Positions 8,692-18,478 of a stretch of 64,000 nt of DNA are shown one piece after another. Position numbers and translations under genes: made by a program. The DNA comes from Ancylomarina sp048268005 (GTDB lineage Bacteria > Bacteroidota > Bacteroidia > Bacteroidales > Marinifilaceae), in assembly GCA_048268005.1 (NCBI GenBank), contig JBLWWJ010000003.1, forward strand, positions 124,001 to 188,000. Direction: 5' to 3'. The notes under the pieces were generated by a model. It saw nothing but the letters and a program-made list of their open reading frames with translations, had not been told where the DNA came from and ran no database searches. The first letter of the stretch is position 1; the number at the start of each line of letters is the position of its first letter.

Positions 8692-10698
8692 GTGAAAAGA
8701 ATTACCTACATACTCATCATCCTCTGTCTTTCTTATAAGGTAAGCATTGCTGATTCTGGAAGCCAAACAAAAATTGACAGCCTCGAAAATCTAATCTTAA
8801 ACACCTCAGACCGTGACAAATTAGAGAATTTTCTAGAATTAAGTCGTGCCTATTGGGAGACTAACCCTCCACATGCCATTCAACTAGCCAATGAAGCACT
8901 TGCTTTAGCTAAAAATCTCGACTTCCACGAACAGGTTGCAAAAGGTATGTATTATTTAGGTCGGGCCTATCACATCAATAATCAATATGATCAGTCCTTA
9001 AAATTTCTTCTCGATGCCAAACGATTTTCCGAACAATATGAATTCTTAGAGATAAATGCAGAAATTACTCTTCAATTAGGAATCGTTTATCATCAACTAG
9101 GTAATTATAATAAGTCTCTTCTATTCTGTGAAGAGGCAAATTCCACATTCAATCTTTTAAAAAACAAAAAAGGTTTAGCCAGATGTACAAGTCTTAAGGG
9201 CTTGTATTACAAATCTAAAAATCTTGACACTTACGCTTTAGATCATCTTAATAGAGGATTAGAATCTGCTAAAGAATTAAATGATGATGAACTTGTTTGT
9301 GATGCTCTTAATAACCTGGGAACCTATTACACTGAAAAGGGAAATATTTTAGAGGCAATTAAGGTATATAAAGAAGCTGTTAGTTATCATCGAGACAATA
9401 GCTTAAACTATAATGTTGGCTTATTTGAGTTGAACCTGGGAGTTCTTTACCTCAAGCATAATGAGAATGATAAAGCACTTACTCATTTGAAAGAAGGTTT
9501 TGCTATTGCTAAGAAATTAAAATCACACCGTCTCTATAGTTCTTATTACGATTTTCTTTCTCAATATTATACGAACAAAAAGTTATACTCTGAAGCTTTA
9601 AGCACCTATCAAAAAGCACAAGCTTACAAAGACTCTATTATTAGAGATCAGCAAACAAATAAGATTACCGATCTTGAAGTTCAACAAGCCACCCGAAATA
9701 AAGACCTCGAAAATCAGCGTCTTGTAGAAGACATTCAAGCAAAAGACATCAAAATATTCCGCCAGTATACCATTGGATTATCTCTTTTACTGGCTCTCAT
9801 TGTTGGTTTTTTTATCCTTTTTATTCGAATAAGACACAACCGTAAACAAAGCGAAATTCTTCAACTTGAAAAAAGTATGGCCGATCAGCATGCTGATGAA
9901 ATGTTCGAAAAGAAAGAAGCTCTGCAAAGAAGCGAGGAAGCATTAAAAACAGCCAATGAAACTAAAGATAAGATGTTCTCTTTAATTGCCCATGATTTAA
10001 GAGGGTCGGTTGGTAACATTAGTAACGGACTTAGAATGTTATTAACAGAGGAAGACCTTGTTCTTTCAGAAAAAGAGACCAAAGAATTCTTGGGATCCTT
10101 ATTCCACTCAGCTGATAATTCATACGAACTTTTAGAGAATCTATTGGCTTGGGCCAGAAATCAAAGTCATTCAATTACACCAAGCTTAGAGATGGTCGAT
10201 ATGGAATCCATCATTCAGTCAAATCTGGAATTACTTTCTGAGTTAGGAAAAATTAAATCCATTAAAATCTTTACATCAACCGATAATAAAATTGACGTAT
10301 TCTGTGATAGAAATATGGTACACACCATACTTCGAAACTTCATTTCCAATTCTATTAAATTCACTAACAAAGGTGGAATTATCGAGATACGAACTGAAGT
10401 AAAAGAACACTTTGTTAATGTATCGGTTATCGACAATGGTGTTGGTATGCGTAAAGACCAAATTCAAAATATCCACAAAGGCTTCACAACTGATGGAACT
10501 GCCAACGAAAAAGGGACTGGAATTGGCTTAGCTCTATGTCGAGACTTTCTTTCAAAAAATAATGGTTGGTTTAATGTCCAAAGTGAAGTTGATAAAGGAA
10601 GTACTTTCACATTTACGGTTCCTCGTCGTCCTCTGAGCAAACGAAAATTTTCAGAATTAGTCAAAAAAGAGACCAGTTTTTCCCTGCTAAATATTTAA
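8692..10698 (+). CDS. TPR-containing membrane sensor histidine kinase
   Basis: A 668-residue two-component sensor. A signal sequence is followed by about six tetratricopeptide repeats in the periplasm (residues 35-320), a coiled-coil stretch, a membrane helix at about 356-378, a second coiled coil (385-425), and then the kinase core: HisKA around SLIAHDLRG with phosphoacceptor H434, N-box RNFISNSIKFT, G1 box DNGVGM and G2 box GTGIGLALC. There is no receiver domain and no adjacent response regulator, so the partner is elsewhere. The start is a GTG at 8692: the ATG 14 bases upstream (8678) runs into a stop, and the GTG gives a good signal peptide. The TPR/kinase architecture is common in Bacteroidota; the signal is unknown. 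Confidence 0.9.
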   Translation: MKRITYILIILCLSYKVSIADSGSQTKIDSLENLILNTSDRDKLENFLELSRAYWETNPPHAIQLANEALALAKNLDFHEQVAKGMYYLGRAYHINNQYDQSLKFLLDAKRFSEQYEFLEINAEITLQLGIVYHQLGNYNKSLLFCEEANSTFNLLKNKKGLARCTSLKGLYYKSKNLDTYALDHLNRGLESAKELNDDELVCDALNNLGTYYTEKGNILEAIKVYKEAVSYHRDNSLNYNVGLFELNLGVLYLKHNENDKALTHLKEGFAIAKKLKSHRLYSSYYDFLSQYYTNKKLYSEALSTYQKAQAYKDSIIRDQQTNKITDLEVQQATRNKDLENQRLVEDIQAKDIKIFRQYTIGLSLLLALIVGFFILFIRIRHNRKQSEILQLEKSMADQHADEMFEKKEALQRSEEALKTANETKDKMFSLIAHDLRGSVGNISNGLRMLLTEEDLVLSEKETKEFLGSLFHSADNSYELLENLLAWARNQSHSITPSLEMVDMESIIQSNLELLSELGKIKSIKIFTSTDNKIDVFCDRNMVHTILRNFISNSIKFTNKGGIIEIRTEVKEHFVNVSVIDNGVGMRKDQIQNIHKGFTTDGTANEKGTGIGLALCRDFLSKNNGWFNVQSEVDKGSTFTFTVPRRPLSKRKFSELVKKETSFSLLNI

Positions 10699-10780
10699 AT
10701 TTAGATTTTCGAAACCTATTCTAATTCATTTCAGAAAGATATTGATACTAAAATCAAAGTATTCAAATTCCTTCATGCAT

Positions 10781-10788
10781 TAGATTTG
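10781..10788 (+). promoter_or_regulatory. -7 element upstream of pepE
   Basis: TAGATTTG fits TAnnTTTG and lies 43 bases before the ATG. No good TTTG is seen at the -33 spacing, so this is a weak call. Confidence 0.35.
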
Positions 10789-10831
10789 TCCGTTTCTTGT
10801 TCACAGAAATACTTAAACTAAATTTAAAATA

Positions 10832-11542
10832 ATGAGACTATTATTAATTAGTAACTCAACCAATCCAGGTGAAGAATATTTAGATTACCCTAAAAATAAT
10901 ATCAAAGAATTTTTAGGTGAAAAGCCGGTAAAAGCTCTATTCATTCCATATGCTGGTGTTACCGTTTCCTTCGATGACTATGAAGCCAAAGTAAAGCATC
11001 GTTTCAACGAAGTGGGACATGATATTGTTTCCATTCATCATTTCGAAGATCCTATTAAAGCAGTAGAAGAAGCAGAAGCGATTGTAGTAGGTGGTGGAAG
11101 CACTTGGAACCTATTACACATGGTTCATAAATTTAATTTAACTGATGCTATTCGTAACAAGGTGATTAATGATAAAACACCTTATATTGGTTGGAGTGCA
11201 GGATCAAACTTAACTTGTCCAACAATTAAGACAACCAACGATATGCCGATTATCGATCCACTCGGATTCGAAGCTCTTAATTTGATTCCATTCCAAATCA
11301 ATCCTCATTACCTGGATAAAAATCCTGAAGGTCACGGTGGAGAGACTCGCGAAGATAGAATCAATGAATTCTTAGTCTTAAATCCAGATATGTATGTTGC
11401 TGGTTTACGCGAAGCAACCATGTTTTTAGTTGAAAATGGGAAGATCAGTCTAGTAGGAAATCGAGAATGTCGTATTTTCAAAAATGGTATTGAACCACAC
11501 GAATTAAAAGCCTCTGACGATTTCAATTTCTTGATGAAATAA
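10832..11542 (+). CDS. pepE: Dipeptidase E (alpha-aspartyl dipeptidase, peptidase S51)
   Basis: A 236-residue cytoplasmic serine peptidase that splits N-terminal Asp-Xaa dipeptides. It is close in length to the enteric enzyme (229). The nucleophile elbow GWSAGSN places Ser at 122; with D137 (TTNDMPI) and H159 (INPHY) this reproduces the Ser120/Asp135/His157 triad known for Salmonella PepE, shifted by two. The GGGSTWNLL loop is also conserved. It is monocistronic, with its own terminator directly downstream. Confidence 0.93.
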   Translation: MRLLLISNSTNPGEEYLDYPKNNIKEFLGEKPVKALFIPYAGVTVSFDDYEAKVKHRFNEVGHDIVSIHHFEDPIKAVEEAEAIVVGGGSTWNLLHMVHKFNLTDAIRNKVINDKTPYIGWSAGSNLTCPTIKTTNDMPIIDPLGFEALNLIPFQINPHYLDKNPEGHGGETREDRINEFLVLNPDMYVAGLREATMFLVENGKISLVGNRECRIFKNGIEPHELKASDDFNFLMK

Positions 11543-11563
11543 ATTAAATCCACTTATATTACG

Positions 11564-11590
11564 AGCGACTTTCCGATTAAGAAAGTCGCT
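11564..11590 (+). terminator. Intrinsic terminator after pepE
   Basis: A 10-bp hairpin, AGCGACTTTC / GAAAGTCGCT, with a 7-base loop is followed by TTTTTCTTT. Confidence 0.85.
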
Positions 11591-11673
11591 TTTTCTTTAT
11601 ACTTCTAAATAATTTATTAGAACAGTAGAAATACAATACAGACCTACCTCTCCTATTAGTAAAAAAACTATTA

Positions 11674-11681
11674 TAACTTTG
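11674..11681 (+). promoter_or_regulatory. -7 element of the AspT/YidE-type transporter gene
   Basis: TAACTTTG, continuing as CAGCCG, is a full match to TAnnTTTG, 34 bases before the ATG. The -33 position carries no clear TTTG. Confidence 0.45.
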
Positions 11682-11715
11682 CAGCCGTAAAAAACAACTC
11701 ATATTATCAAACCCC

Positions 11716-13302
11716 ATGGATTTATTATCGTCAAGTTATTTCGTTCTATTCCTTATCGTAGCAATAGGTTTCGTCATTGGCAACATCAAAATTAAAGGTA
11801 TCTCACTGGATGTTTCAGCTGTTATTTTCGTCGCTCTGGTTTTTGGACACTTTGGAGTAAGTATTCCCGTTGATATTCAGAAAATTGGATTAACCCTTTT
11901 TATTTTCACAATTGGAATTCAGGCCGGTCCTGGTTTTTTTGAGTCATTTCAGAAAAATGGACGTCAGCTCATTATCTTAGCTTTTGTACTAATCTCCAGT
12001 GCATCCCTAATAACTGTTGGTCTTGCTTTTGCCTTTAATGTCGATCTAAAAATTGCAGTAGGTCTTCTTACTGGGTCATTAACAAGTACACCAGGTTTAG
12101 CGGCGGCTATTGAGAGTACTGGCTCTACACTTTCATCAATTGGTTATGGTATTGCTTATCCTTTTGGCGTTATTGGCGTTATTCTTTTTGTGCGTTTGTA
12201 CCCAAAATTGGTTGGCGTTGATATTGATTCTGAGGCTAAAAAACTTGAAGACGAAGATCTCAAAAAACATCCTGAACTATTCAATAGAAATTTTGTTGTT
12301 GAGAATGAAAAAATTGTTGGAAAAAGCATCAGAGAACTTAAGGTTCGTGCCATGACTCAAGCTAATATCACACGTATTATGCATGGGGGGAAAACCATAG
12401 TGCCTAGTCCAAGTACAATTCTTCACAAGCATGATATTATTAAACTCATTGGAACTGATCAAGCTCTGGAAAAAGCTAAAATTTTAATTGGTGAAGAAAC
12501 TCAGGAAAAAATCCCTCTTAGCATTGATTACGTTGTTGAAAGTATATTGGTTACTAATAAAGACGTTGTAAATAAAACCATAGGTCAACTTAATGTTCTT
12601 TCAAATTACAATGCAAGGATCACGCGAATCAGAAGAGCAGGAATTGATATTGCTCCAAGTTCAAAATCCATCATTCGATTTGGCGATAAGCTAATTGTGG
12701 CTTGTGGAACAGGAAATATCAATAACGTTCGTCACCTCTTTGGTAATGACGTGAAGAAATTATCTGACACAGATTTCTTCCCTATTGCAACGGGTATTGT
12801 TTTAGGTGTATTAGTAGGAAAACTTAAGATTTCATTTTCTGATGATTTTACCTTTTCACTCGGTTTAACAGGAGGTGTTTTAATGGTTGCCCTCATTCTT
12901 AGCCGAATTGGAAAAACGGGACCTGTTTTATGGACCATGTCCGGTACCGCCAATCAATTACTTCGCCAATTAGGTCTACTCATGTTTTTAGCTGTGGTAG
13001 GTACTAGCGCAGGTTCTAAGCTTGTTGAAACCTTTCAGGAATCAGGTATGCTCCTTTTCGGAATTGGCATTGTTATAACGCTTGTCCCAATGCTAATAAC
13101 AACATTAATTGGTCACTTTTGGTTAAAAATGAATTTACTTAACTTATTGGGAGCACTCACCGGGAGTATGACCAGTACCCCCGGATTGGCGGCAGTAGAT
13201 GGGATGACAGATTCCAATGCACAAGCCATAGCTTATGCAACGGTTTATCCTATTGCAATGGTGCTTTTAATCGTTTGTGTACAATTTATAAGTATGATTT
13301 AA
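11716..13302 (+). CDS. AspT/YidE-family membrane transporter with two TrkA-C domains
   Basis: A 528-residue inner-membrane protein of the aspartate:alanine exchanger (AAE) family, which includes E. coli YidE and YbjL. Five to six helices (residues 1-170) are followed by two cytoplasmic TrkA-C (RCK_C) domains at about 190-250 and 270-335 and a second set of helices (350-528). The two membrane halves are repeats: each holds the signature LTGS[LM]TSTPGLAA. TrkA-C domains usually bind small ligands and gate transport. The real substrate is not predictable: AspT exchanges aspartate and alanine, while most YidE-like proteins are uncharacterised. Single gene between terminators. Confidence 0.85.
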   Translation: MDLLSSSYFVLFLIVAIGFVIGNIKIKGISLDVSAVIFVALVFGHFGVSIPVDIQKIGLTLFIFTIGIQAGPGFFESFQKNGRQLIILAFVLISSASLITVGLAFAFNVDLKIAVGLLTGSLTSTPGLAAAIESTGSTLSSIGYGIAYPFGVIGVILFVRLYPKLVGVDIDSEAKKLEDEDLKKHPELFNRNFVVENEKIVGKSIRELKVRAMTQANITRIMHGGKTIVPSPSTILHKHDIIKLIGTDQALEKAKILIGEETQEKIPLSIDYVVESILVTNKDVVNKTIGQLNVLSNYNARITRIRRAGIDIAPSSKSIIRFGDKLIVACGTGNINNVRHLFGNDVKKLSDTDFFPIATGIVLGVLVGKLKISFSDDFTFSLGLTGGVLMVALILSRIGKTGPVLWTMSGTANQLLRQLGLLMFLAVVGTSAGSKLVETFQESGMLLFGIGIVITLVPMLITTLIGHFWLKMNLLNLLGALTGSMTSTPGLAAVDGMTDSNAQAIAYATVYPIAMVLLIVCVQFISMI

Positions 13303-13321
13303 AGCAATGCCTTTAAATATA

Positions 13322-13357
13322 AAAACAGCGCTTATCCATGAGGATAAGCGCTGTTTT
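13322..13357. terminator. Bidirectional terminator between the transporter and LPP20-like gene
   Basis: A perfect 16-bp stem (AAAACAGCGCTTATCC) with an ATGA loop is flanked by A and T runs. It lies between two convergent genes. Confidence 0.88.
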
Positions 13358-13379
13358 CGTATTGTCAATTAGCCTAGTA

Positions 13380-13979
13380 TTAAAAACCTCTTTGCTGAGC
13401 TTCCAATTTTTGCATTTCAGCTTCATAAGTCTCTTTGAACTTATTATAATCGTAATCAACTTTCAATTTCTCATCCTGAGATAATTTTTGCTCGATTGCT
13501 TTCTCCAAATCATCACCACTCATTTCAAGAGCGATATAAGTTTTATATTTATTCTGAGCTGTACGTGTTTGCTTCTCACAAATTACCTTGATATTATTCA
13601 ATTGCTGATTAATAACCTCGCGTGTTAAACCTTCAAAGCGTTCCTCAACTTGCTCAACATTATTCAATTCAGTTGAATTGATATAATTATCAATGGTTCC
13701 CTTAATTGTAGATGCCACTAAAGAAGCCAATTCGGCACGTGCATTGGTTCCCGCTTTTTTCTTAGAAACCATCTGATCTAAACTCTCGCCAATAGCTGAA
13801 GCTCTAAAATGTTTTTTGTCACTCTGATAATCAGGACCAGTACAATACACTTCAATTAATTCTTCTCCCTGAGATTTTGCTGAAGCTACTTTTTCGCTAG
13901 ATCCACATGAACTTAATCCTGCAGTCATTATCATTCCTAATCCTAGGATAAATACTTGTTTCAATTTATTCGCTTTCAT
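13380..13979 (-). CDS. LPP20-like lipoprotein, function unknown
   Basis: A 199-residue lipoprotein. The signal peptide ends at GLSSC (Cys25). The mature part has an alpha/beta segment with the pattern RASAIGESLD...NARAELASLV, then helices and a final Glu/Gln-rich coil (160-197). The pattern of an Ala/Arg-rich helix that labels "AxxxALAxL" is the hallmark of the LPP20 lipoprotein fold, in which such proteins sit in the outer membrane; that assignment is tentative. It follows the related larger protein (14078-15469) by 98 bases on the same strand, suggesting a shared envelope complex. Confidence 0.6.
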   Translation of the reverse strand: MKANKLKQVFILGLGMIMTAGLSSCGSSEKVASAKSQGEELIEVYCTGPDYQSDKKHFRASAIGESLDQMVSKKKAGTNARAELASLVASTIKGTIDNYINSTELNNVEQVEERFEGLTREVINQQLNNIKVICEKQTRTAQNKYKTYIALEMSGDDLEKAIEQKLSQDEKLKVDYDYNKFKETYEAEMQKLEAQQRGF

Positions 13980-14077
13980 CTTTTTAAATTTATACTTCAG
14001 TGTTAAAATACAATCTGTGTATAGGTTTAAGACTGAATGATTTTAATATTCAAATTCCTTATTATATTCAGATCTTA

Positions 14078-15469
14078 TTAAAGATCAAGTTGATTCAGTT
14101 TTGGAATGATGGTATTATGAATTTCTTCTACAGCTTGCTCATAGGCTTCCTTCACTGCATAATTATAACTCACAGGCTTCATCCCTTTCACCTCATAAAT
14201 AGCATCATTAAAAATTTCAAAACCTGATTTCATATCTGTCAATGAGAAAAAGCAATCCAAATAAACAATGTGGACTTTGTAATTACGCCCTTCTTTAATT
14301 TCGCCCTTAGTTACATTTGTTTTTACATCAAGAATCACATTAGCACTATCTTTATCTTCAGTAAACGAAAAGAAATTCTCTGATAATTCTTTTTTAATTG
14401 CATTTTTAAGAATAGATCGCTGAGAATCCTTACCAAAAATTTTCTCACTAAAAAGCATATAGGCTTTCAAACGCTCTACATTTAAAATAATGAAGCATTT
14501 AGGTGCTAAGTCTGGAGTTAGAAACATTTTAATCAGTTCATAATCTTCATCATTTTCATCCAATATAGACGATAAATCAAGAGCAGCTTCAACTTTCTGA
14601 AGCTTCAGCTTTGAAGTCACACGAGTCAATTGTGATGAAGCATAACCAAATTCATCTGTATTGACCTGCTTATTCAATAAACCTCCTCCAGCAACAAAGT
14701 CGAAACTTAAGGGCAAGTTGACGAGTTCTTTTTCACCCTCATTAGACGCCCAATTTGCTTTAATCAAGAAAGGATCCTTAACTGATGTAGAGATCTCAAT
14801 CCTGATATTCTTATTTACCGGCACCAGTTGAGTACGTGTGTAGATATTCTGAATTCGTTTATAAATTTCAGTTCCCAGATTAATCGATCCATCAAAAGTC
14901 ATTACCGATAAATCTTGATCAAGGTGCTTCTTTAAAGCATCTACTGATTTAGCGTAATAATTCAGGGCCTTAATAAGATTCAACTTATTCTCATACATTT
15001 TTGCTTCTTCAAAATAATTCTGAGCCAGTTTCTTGGCCTTATTCAACTTCAGTCGTTGAAGCAAAGCATGTTGTTTCTTGGATAAACGATAGTATTCCCA
15101 ATACTCATTCCCTCTTTTATTATTCCAGGAAGAAACGAATTCATAAGCTTCTAATTCCTGAACCAAAGAGGTTCTAACTTGAGATTCAAACTCTTCTTTG
15201 AAACTCGTGTTATCTTCAAATTGATGCAAGACTGAATTTGATGAAATATTAATAGAAATTTGAGAAGCTAAATCTTGCAGAGCTTTGTTTTTAGCCAACT
15301 GCATATAATTATCAACATCTTTACTTACAACCGATACACCAATATAATACTCAGATGAAATAGGTCTGTTCTTCACCCATTTTGGAGGACGACGACCAGC
15401 ATAACTAGCACTAGAAAAAACGAGTATGATTAGCGATAGACAAGAAAGTTGGCGTAAAAATTTAATCAT
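14078..15469 (-). CDS. Exported LPP20-like envelope protein
   Basis: A 463-residue exported protein with a signal peptide (residues 1-24, ending SYA). Residues 30-130 resemble the LPP20 module: PPKWVKNRP, a YIGVS strand, then the helix AKNKALQDLASQI and a WEYYRLSKKQ strand. A helical stretch follows (130-180), and the C-terminal half is probably beta-rich, with a DUF4384- or CsgG-like feel but no motif I can name. Its neighbour downstream carries the same Ala-rich helix motif, so the two probably act together at the outer membrane. Upstream on the same strand are recX and prmC with a 71-base gap; cotranscription is possible but not clear. Confidence 0.55.
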   Translation of the reverse strand: MIKFLRQLSCLSLIILVFSSASYAGRRPPKWVKNRPISSEYYIGVSVVSKDVDNYMQLAKNKALQDLASQISINISSNSVLHQFEDNTSFKEEFESQVRTSLVQELEAYEFVSSWNNKRGNEYWEYYRLSKKQHALLQRLKLNKAKKLAQNYFEEAKMYENKLNLIKALNYYAKSVDALKKHLDQDLSVMTFDGSINLGTEIYKRIQNIYTRTQLVPVNKNIRIEISTSVKDPFLIKANWASNEGEKELVNLPLSFDFVAGGGLLNKQVNTDEFGYASSQLTRVTSKLKLQKVEAALDLSSILDENDEDYELIKMFLTPDLAPKCFIILNVERLKAYMLFSEKIFGKDSQRSILKNAIKKELSENFFSFTEDKDSANVILDVKTNVTKGEIKEGRNYKVHIVYLDCFFSLTDMKSGFEIFNDAIYEVKGMKPVSYNYAVKEAYEQAVEEIHNTIIPKLNQLDL

Positions 15470-15540
15470 ATTTTTTTGTTTGGATGAAATTTAAAGGTAA
15501 AAAATTCTTAGCAAGAAACATGCCATTCATTAAACGTTTA

Positions 15541-16032
15541 TTATTCTTTATGTATTAAATCTTCGATATTCCTTAGAATTAAATTGGACTCAAAACCTCT
15601 TGATTGAGCAAAACGAAATAGCTTAGCTTTTAATTTATATGGATCTTCTTCACGCGTACTTCGTAGTTTTGAGGACAGAATCTCTTTAAGATTTTCCTCA
15701 TAAAGCTCATCTGAAATACTATCAAATGCTTCCATGATGATATATTCAGGTATTTGCTTTTGTTTTAAATGATGTGATATTTTGATACGTCCCCATTTAT
15801 TAAACTTGTATTTATCACGAACATAAAAACCTGTGTAACGCTTTTCATCAATAAATTTATCATCTATCAGAGACTGAATAATATTATCCTGATCATCGTA
15901 AGATAAATGCCAATTCTCAAGTTTTTTTCTAATATCCGAGCAACATTTTTCCTGTCGACTACAAATAAATTGCATTTTTGAAAGCGCTGAAGAATAACTA
16001 ACCTCTTTTACTTTTTTATCTTCTGAATACAT
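15541..16032 (-). CDS. recX: Regulatory protein RecX
   Basis: A 163-residue helical protein of the RecX family, which binds RecA filaments and modulates recombination and the SOS response. Characteristic segments are CSRQEKCCSDIRKKLENW, the FIDEKRYTGFYVRDKYKFNKWGRIKI stretch in the middle (identified by DxxRYxxxxxRxxxxxxxWG-RI) and the final repeat LFRFAQSRGFESNLI. Length is usual for the family. It lies 37 bases behind prmC on the same strand and is probably cotranscribed with it. recA is not in the window. Confidence 0.9.
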   Translation of the reverse strand: MYSEDKKVKEVSYSSALSKMQFICSRQEKCCSDIRKKLENWHLSYDDQDNIIQSLIDDKFIDEKRYTGFYVRDKYKFNKWGRIKISHHLKQKQIPEYIIMEAFDSISDELYEENLKEILSSKLRSTREEDPYKLKAKLFRFAQSRGFESNLILRNIEDLIHKE

Positions 16033-16069
16033 TGTCGAGAACTATTTAATATTTTGAGACTTATTCACC

Positions 16070-16930
16070 TTACAACTCTGCTGAAGTCATTCGATCTCTG
16101 CCATTCAAATCTTTCATTAATCGAACAGACGTGAAACCAAGAGATTCTTGTAATTCGATCATTTCACAACCTAATGCTTCATTTATTTCGAAATAGAGTT
16201 TCCCCCCTTTTTTCAAATGTGATTTTGCAAATTCAGCGATGCGTCTATAAAAAATAAGAGGATCCTTATCATCTACAAAAAGGGCCGTATGCGGCTCGTA
16301 AGCAAGTACATTCTGGTCCATTAATTCTTTTTCAGATTCCTTCACGTAGGGCGGATTACTAACAATAATATCAAAATCCTTATCCCAGCTATAATCTTCC
16401 CACCTCAAGAAATCACGATGATAAAACCTAATGGCAGCTTCATTTATTAGCGCATTCTCTTTTGCTATTACGATTGCCCCTTCTGAAACATCTACAGAAC
16501 TAACATTCGCACCAGCGATATTGTGAGCTAAAACAATCGGAATACAACCACTTCCCGTTCCAACATCCAGTATTTTAGGACTAACAACACTATTGTTGTT
16601 GATAATAGCGTGAACCAACTCCTCAGTTTCTTGTCGTGGAATCAAAGTGTGCTCATTCACTTTAAATCTTAGTTCGTAGAATTCAGTCTCTCCAATAATG
16701 TACTGAATTGGTATTGATCTCTTTAAATCTTCCAAAGCCTCACTAATCCTTTCAAATTTATTTTGTTCAATTTTTTCATTCTTATTCAATTGAATCTCAA
16801 TTTTTGAGTAATTTAGTAGATGTTCGAGAAGAATATAGGTGATGCCTTCAATTTCTCTTTGAGGATAAACTGCTTTAAGCTCCTCCTTGAAAAGAACTTG
16901 AACTGATTTTATTGTATGATCCGAATTCAT
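16070..16930 (-). CDS. prmC: Peptide chain release factor N5-glutamine methyltransferase
   Basis: A 286-residue SAM-dependent methyltransferase that methylates the GGQ glutamine of release factors RF1 and RF2. The N-terminal helical domain (1-95) is followed by a Rossmann methyltransferase domain with the SAM motif LDVGTGSGCIPI (122-132) and the substrate-glutamine motif NPPY (192-195). The HTLIPRQETEELV segment at 94-106 is typical of PrmC. The gene is divergent from cardiolipin synthase; a -7-like TATATTTG lies on the minus strand at 16948-16955, 18 bases from the ATG. Confidence 0.95.
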   Translation of the reverse strand: MNSDHTIKSVQVLFKEELKAVYPQREIEGITYILLEHLLNYSKIEIQLNKNEKIEQNKFERISEALEDLKRSIPIQYIIGETEFYELRFKVNEHTLIPRQETEELVHAIINNNSVVSPKILDVGTGSGCIPIVLAHNIAGANVSSVDVSEGAIVIAKENALINEAAIRFYHRDFLRWEDYSWDKDFDIIVSNPPYVKESEKELMDQNVLAYEPHTALFVDDKDPLIFYRRIAEFAKSHLKKGGKLYFEINEALGCEMIELQESLGFTSVRLMKDLNGRDRMTSAEL

Positions 16931-17005
16931 TTTATTGGAATTTTAAGCAAATATACAAATCTTCTCTCTATACATTTTGCTAATATTTTAGGCTTAAAAA
17001 AACTT

Positions 17006-18472
17006 ATGGTTTCTAATTGGAACGACATATGGCTTTATCTATTCGGACTGTTAGGTGTAATTTACATTCTAACTATCGTTTTTACCCTCATTGTTGTCAT
17101 TCTTGAGAATAGAAGTCCACAAAAAACAATCTCCTGGATTCTTGTTCTTATCCTATTACCCATTATAGGCTTAGTGTCATATTCAGTATTTGGTCAAAGC
17201 TACCGAAAACAAAAAATGTTTAGCTTAAAAGAGCTTGGTGACCTTAAATGGCTGCAAATATTAAGTCAGGATCAGAAAGGAAAACTAGAAAAAAGTAAAT
17301 TCTTAAAAAACGAGCGAATTCACGAGAAAAAGAACGTGATGACACTACTTCTAAACAACTCTAAAGCACTGCTTACAGGACAAAATCGGGTTAAAATTCT
17401 TAACGATGGCGAAGAAACATTCTCTGAAATATACAAGTCTCTTCGTAAAGCAAAGGAACATATCCACTTAGAGTACTATATTATTGAGGATGGAGAATTG
17501 GCTGGAGAACTCCATGAAATTCTTTTAGAACGTGCTCAAGCTGGGGTTGAAATCAGAATTATTTACGATGGTGTCGGCAGCTGGAAACTCAGTCAGGAAT
17601 ATATCGATAGCTTAAGAGAGGTAGGCGTAAAAATTCATGCTTTTTTACCTGTTCGCTTTCCCATATTAACCAGCCGTATCAATTATCGTAATCATCGAAA
17701 AATTATCGTAATCGACGGGAAGACAGCATTTGTAGGTGGTTTGAACTTTGCGGATCGTTATAAAAATGGTATTCCAGACATTGGTATCTGGCGAGATACC
17801 CATTTGAAGATTGTAGGTGAAGCGGCTAGTAGTTTGCAAATTGTTTTCTTAATCGATTGGTATTTTGTCCGTCAGGAAGTCCTGCTTGATGAAAAATACA
17901 GACCAAATTTCAAAGTTAAAGAACACTGTCTTTTGCAGATTGTATCATCAGGAGCTGACTCTGACTGGGCCAGTATTTTACAAGCCTATTTCTCGGCGAT
18001 TGCCTCTGCTAAGCAAAATGTTTATATATCTTCGCCCTACTTCATGCCTAACGGGAGTATGCTTATGGCTCTTAAAACAGCAGCTATGAGTGGTATTGAC
18101 GTTAGAGTTCTAATTCCAAAAAAATCTGACTCTTCAATGACCTTCTACGGAACCTTATCTTATATAGAAGAATTACTGGAAGCTGGCGTTAAAATCTTTT
18201 TCTATAAAAAAGGTTTCAATCATAGTAAAATTATGATGGTAGATGGGGTTATATCTACAGTGGGGACTGCTAACATGGATATCAGAAGTTTTGAACAGAA
18301 CTTTGAAGTAAACGCTCTTGTTTACGATGAGAAGATCACTTTAGAGCTTAGAGAGCGATTTTTAAACGATCTTGAGCATAGTGATGAGATAGATTTAATA
18401 AGCTGGCAAAAGCGCTCAAAAGGCCAGAAAATGAAAGAATCTTTAGCTAGAATATTCGCTCCATTGTTGTAG
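17006..18472 (+). CDS. cls: Cardiolipin synthase (phospholipase D superfamily)
   Basis: A 488-residue membrane enzyme joining two phosphatidylglycerols (or PG and PE) into cardiolipin. Two N-terminal membrane helices (about 10-32 and 42-62) precede two PLD domains, each with a complete HKD motif: NHRKIIVIDG (H230, K232, D237) and NHSKIMMVDG (H406, K408, D413). I start at the ATG at 17006; an ATG at 16916 is in frame but would overlap the divergent prmC and add 30 residues that families of this type do not have. It converges with the next gene with only 6 bases between the stop codons and no hairpin. Confidence 0.92.
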   Translation: MVSNWNDIWLYLFGLLGVIYILTIVFTLIVVILENRSPQKTISWILVLILLPIIGLVSYSVFGQSYRKQKMFSLKELGDLKWLQILSQDQKGKLEKSKFLKNERIHEKKNVMTLLLNNSKALLTGQNRVKILNDGEETFSEIYKSLRKAKEHIHLEYYIIEDGELAGELHEILLERAQAGVEIRIIYDGVGSWKLSQEYIDSLREVGVKIHAFLPVRFPILTSRINYRNHRKIIVIDGKTAFVGGLNFADRYKNGIPDIGIWRDTHLKIVGEAASSLQIVFLIDWYFVRQEVLLDEKYRPNFKVKEHCLLQIVSSGADSDWASILQAYFSAIASAKQNVYISSPYFMPNGSMLMALKTAAMSGIDVRVLIPKKSDSSMTFYGTLSYIEELLEAGVKIFFYKKGFNHSKIMMVDGVISTVGTANMDIRSFEQNFEVNALVYDEKITLELRERFLNDLEHSDEIDLISWQKRSKGQKMKESLARIFAPLL

Positions 18473-18478
18473 AGAGCA

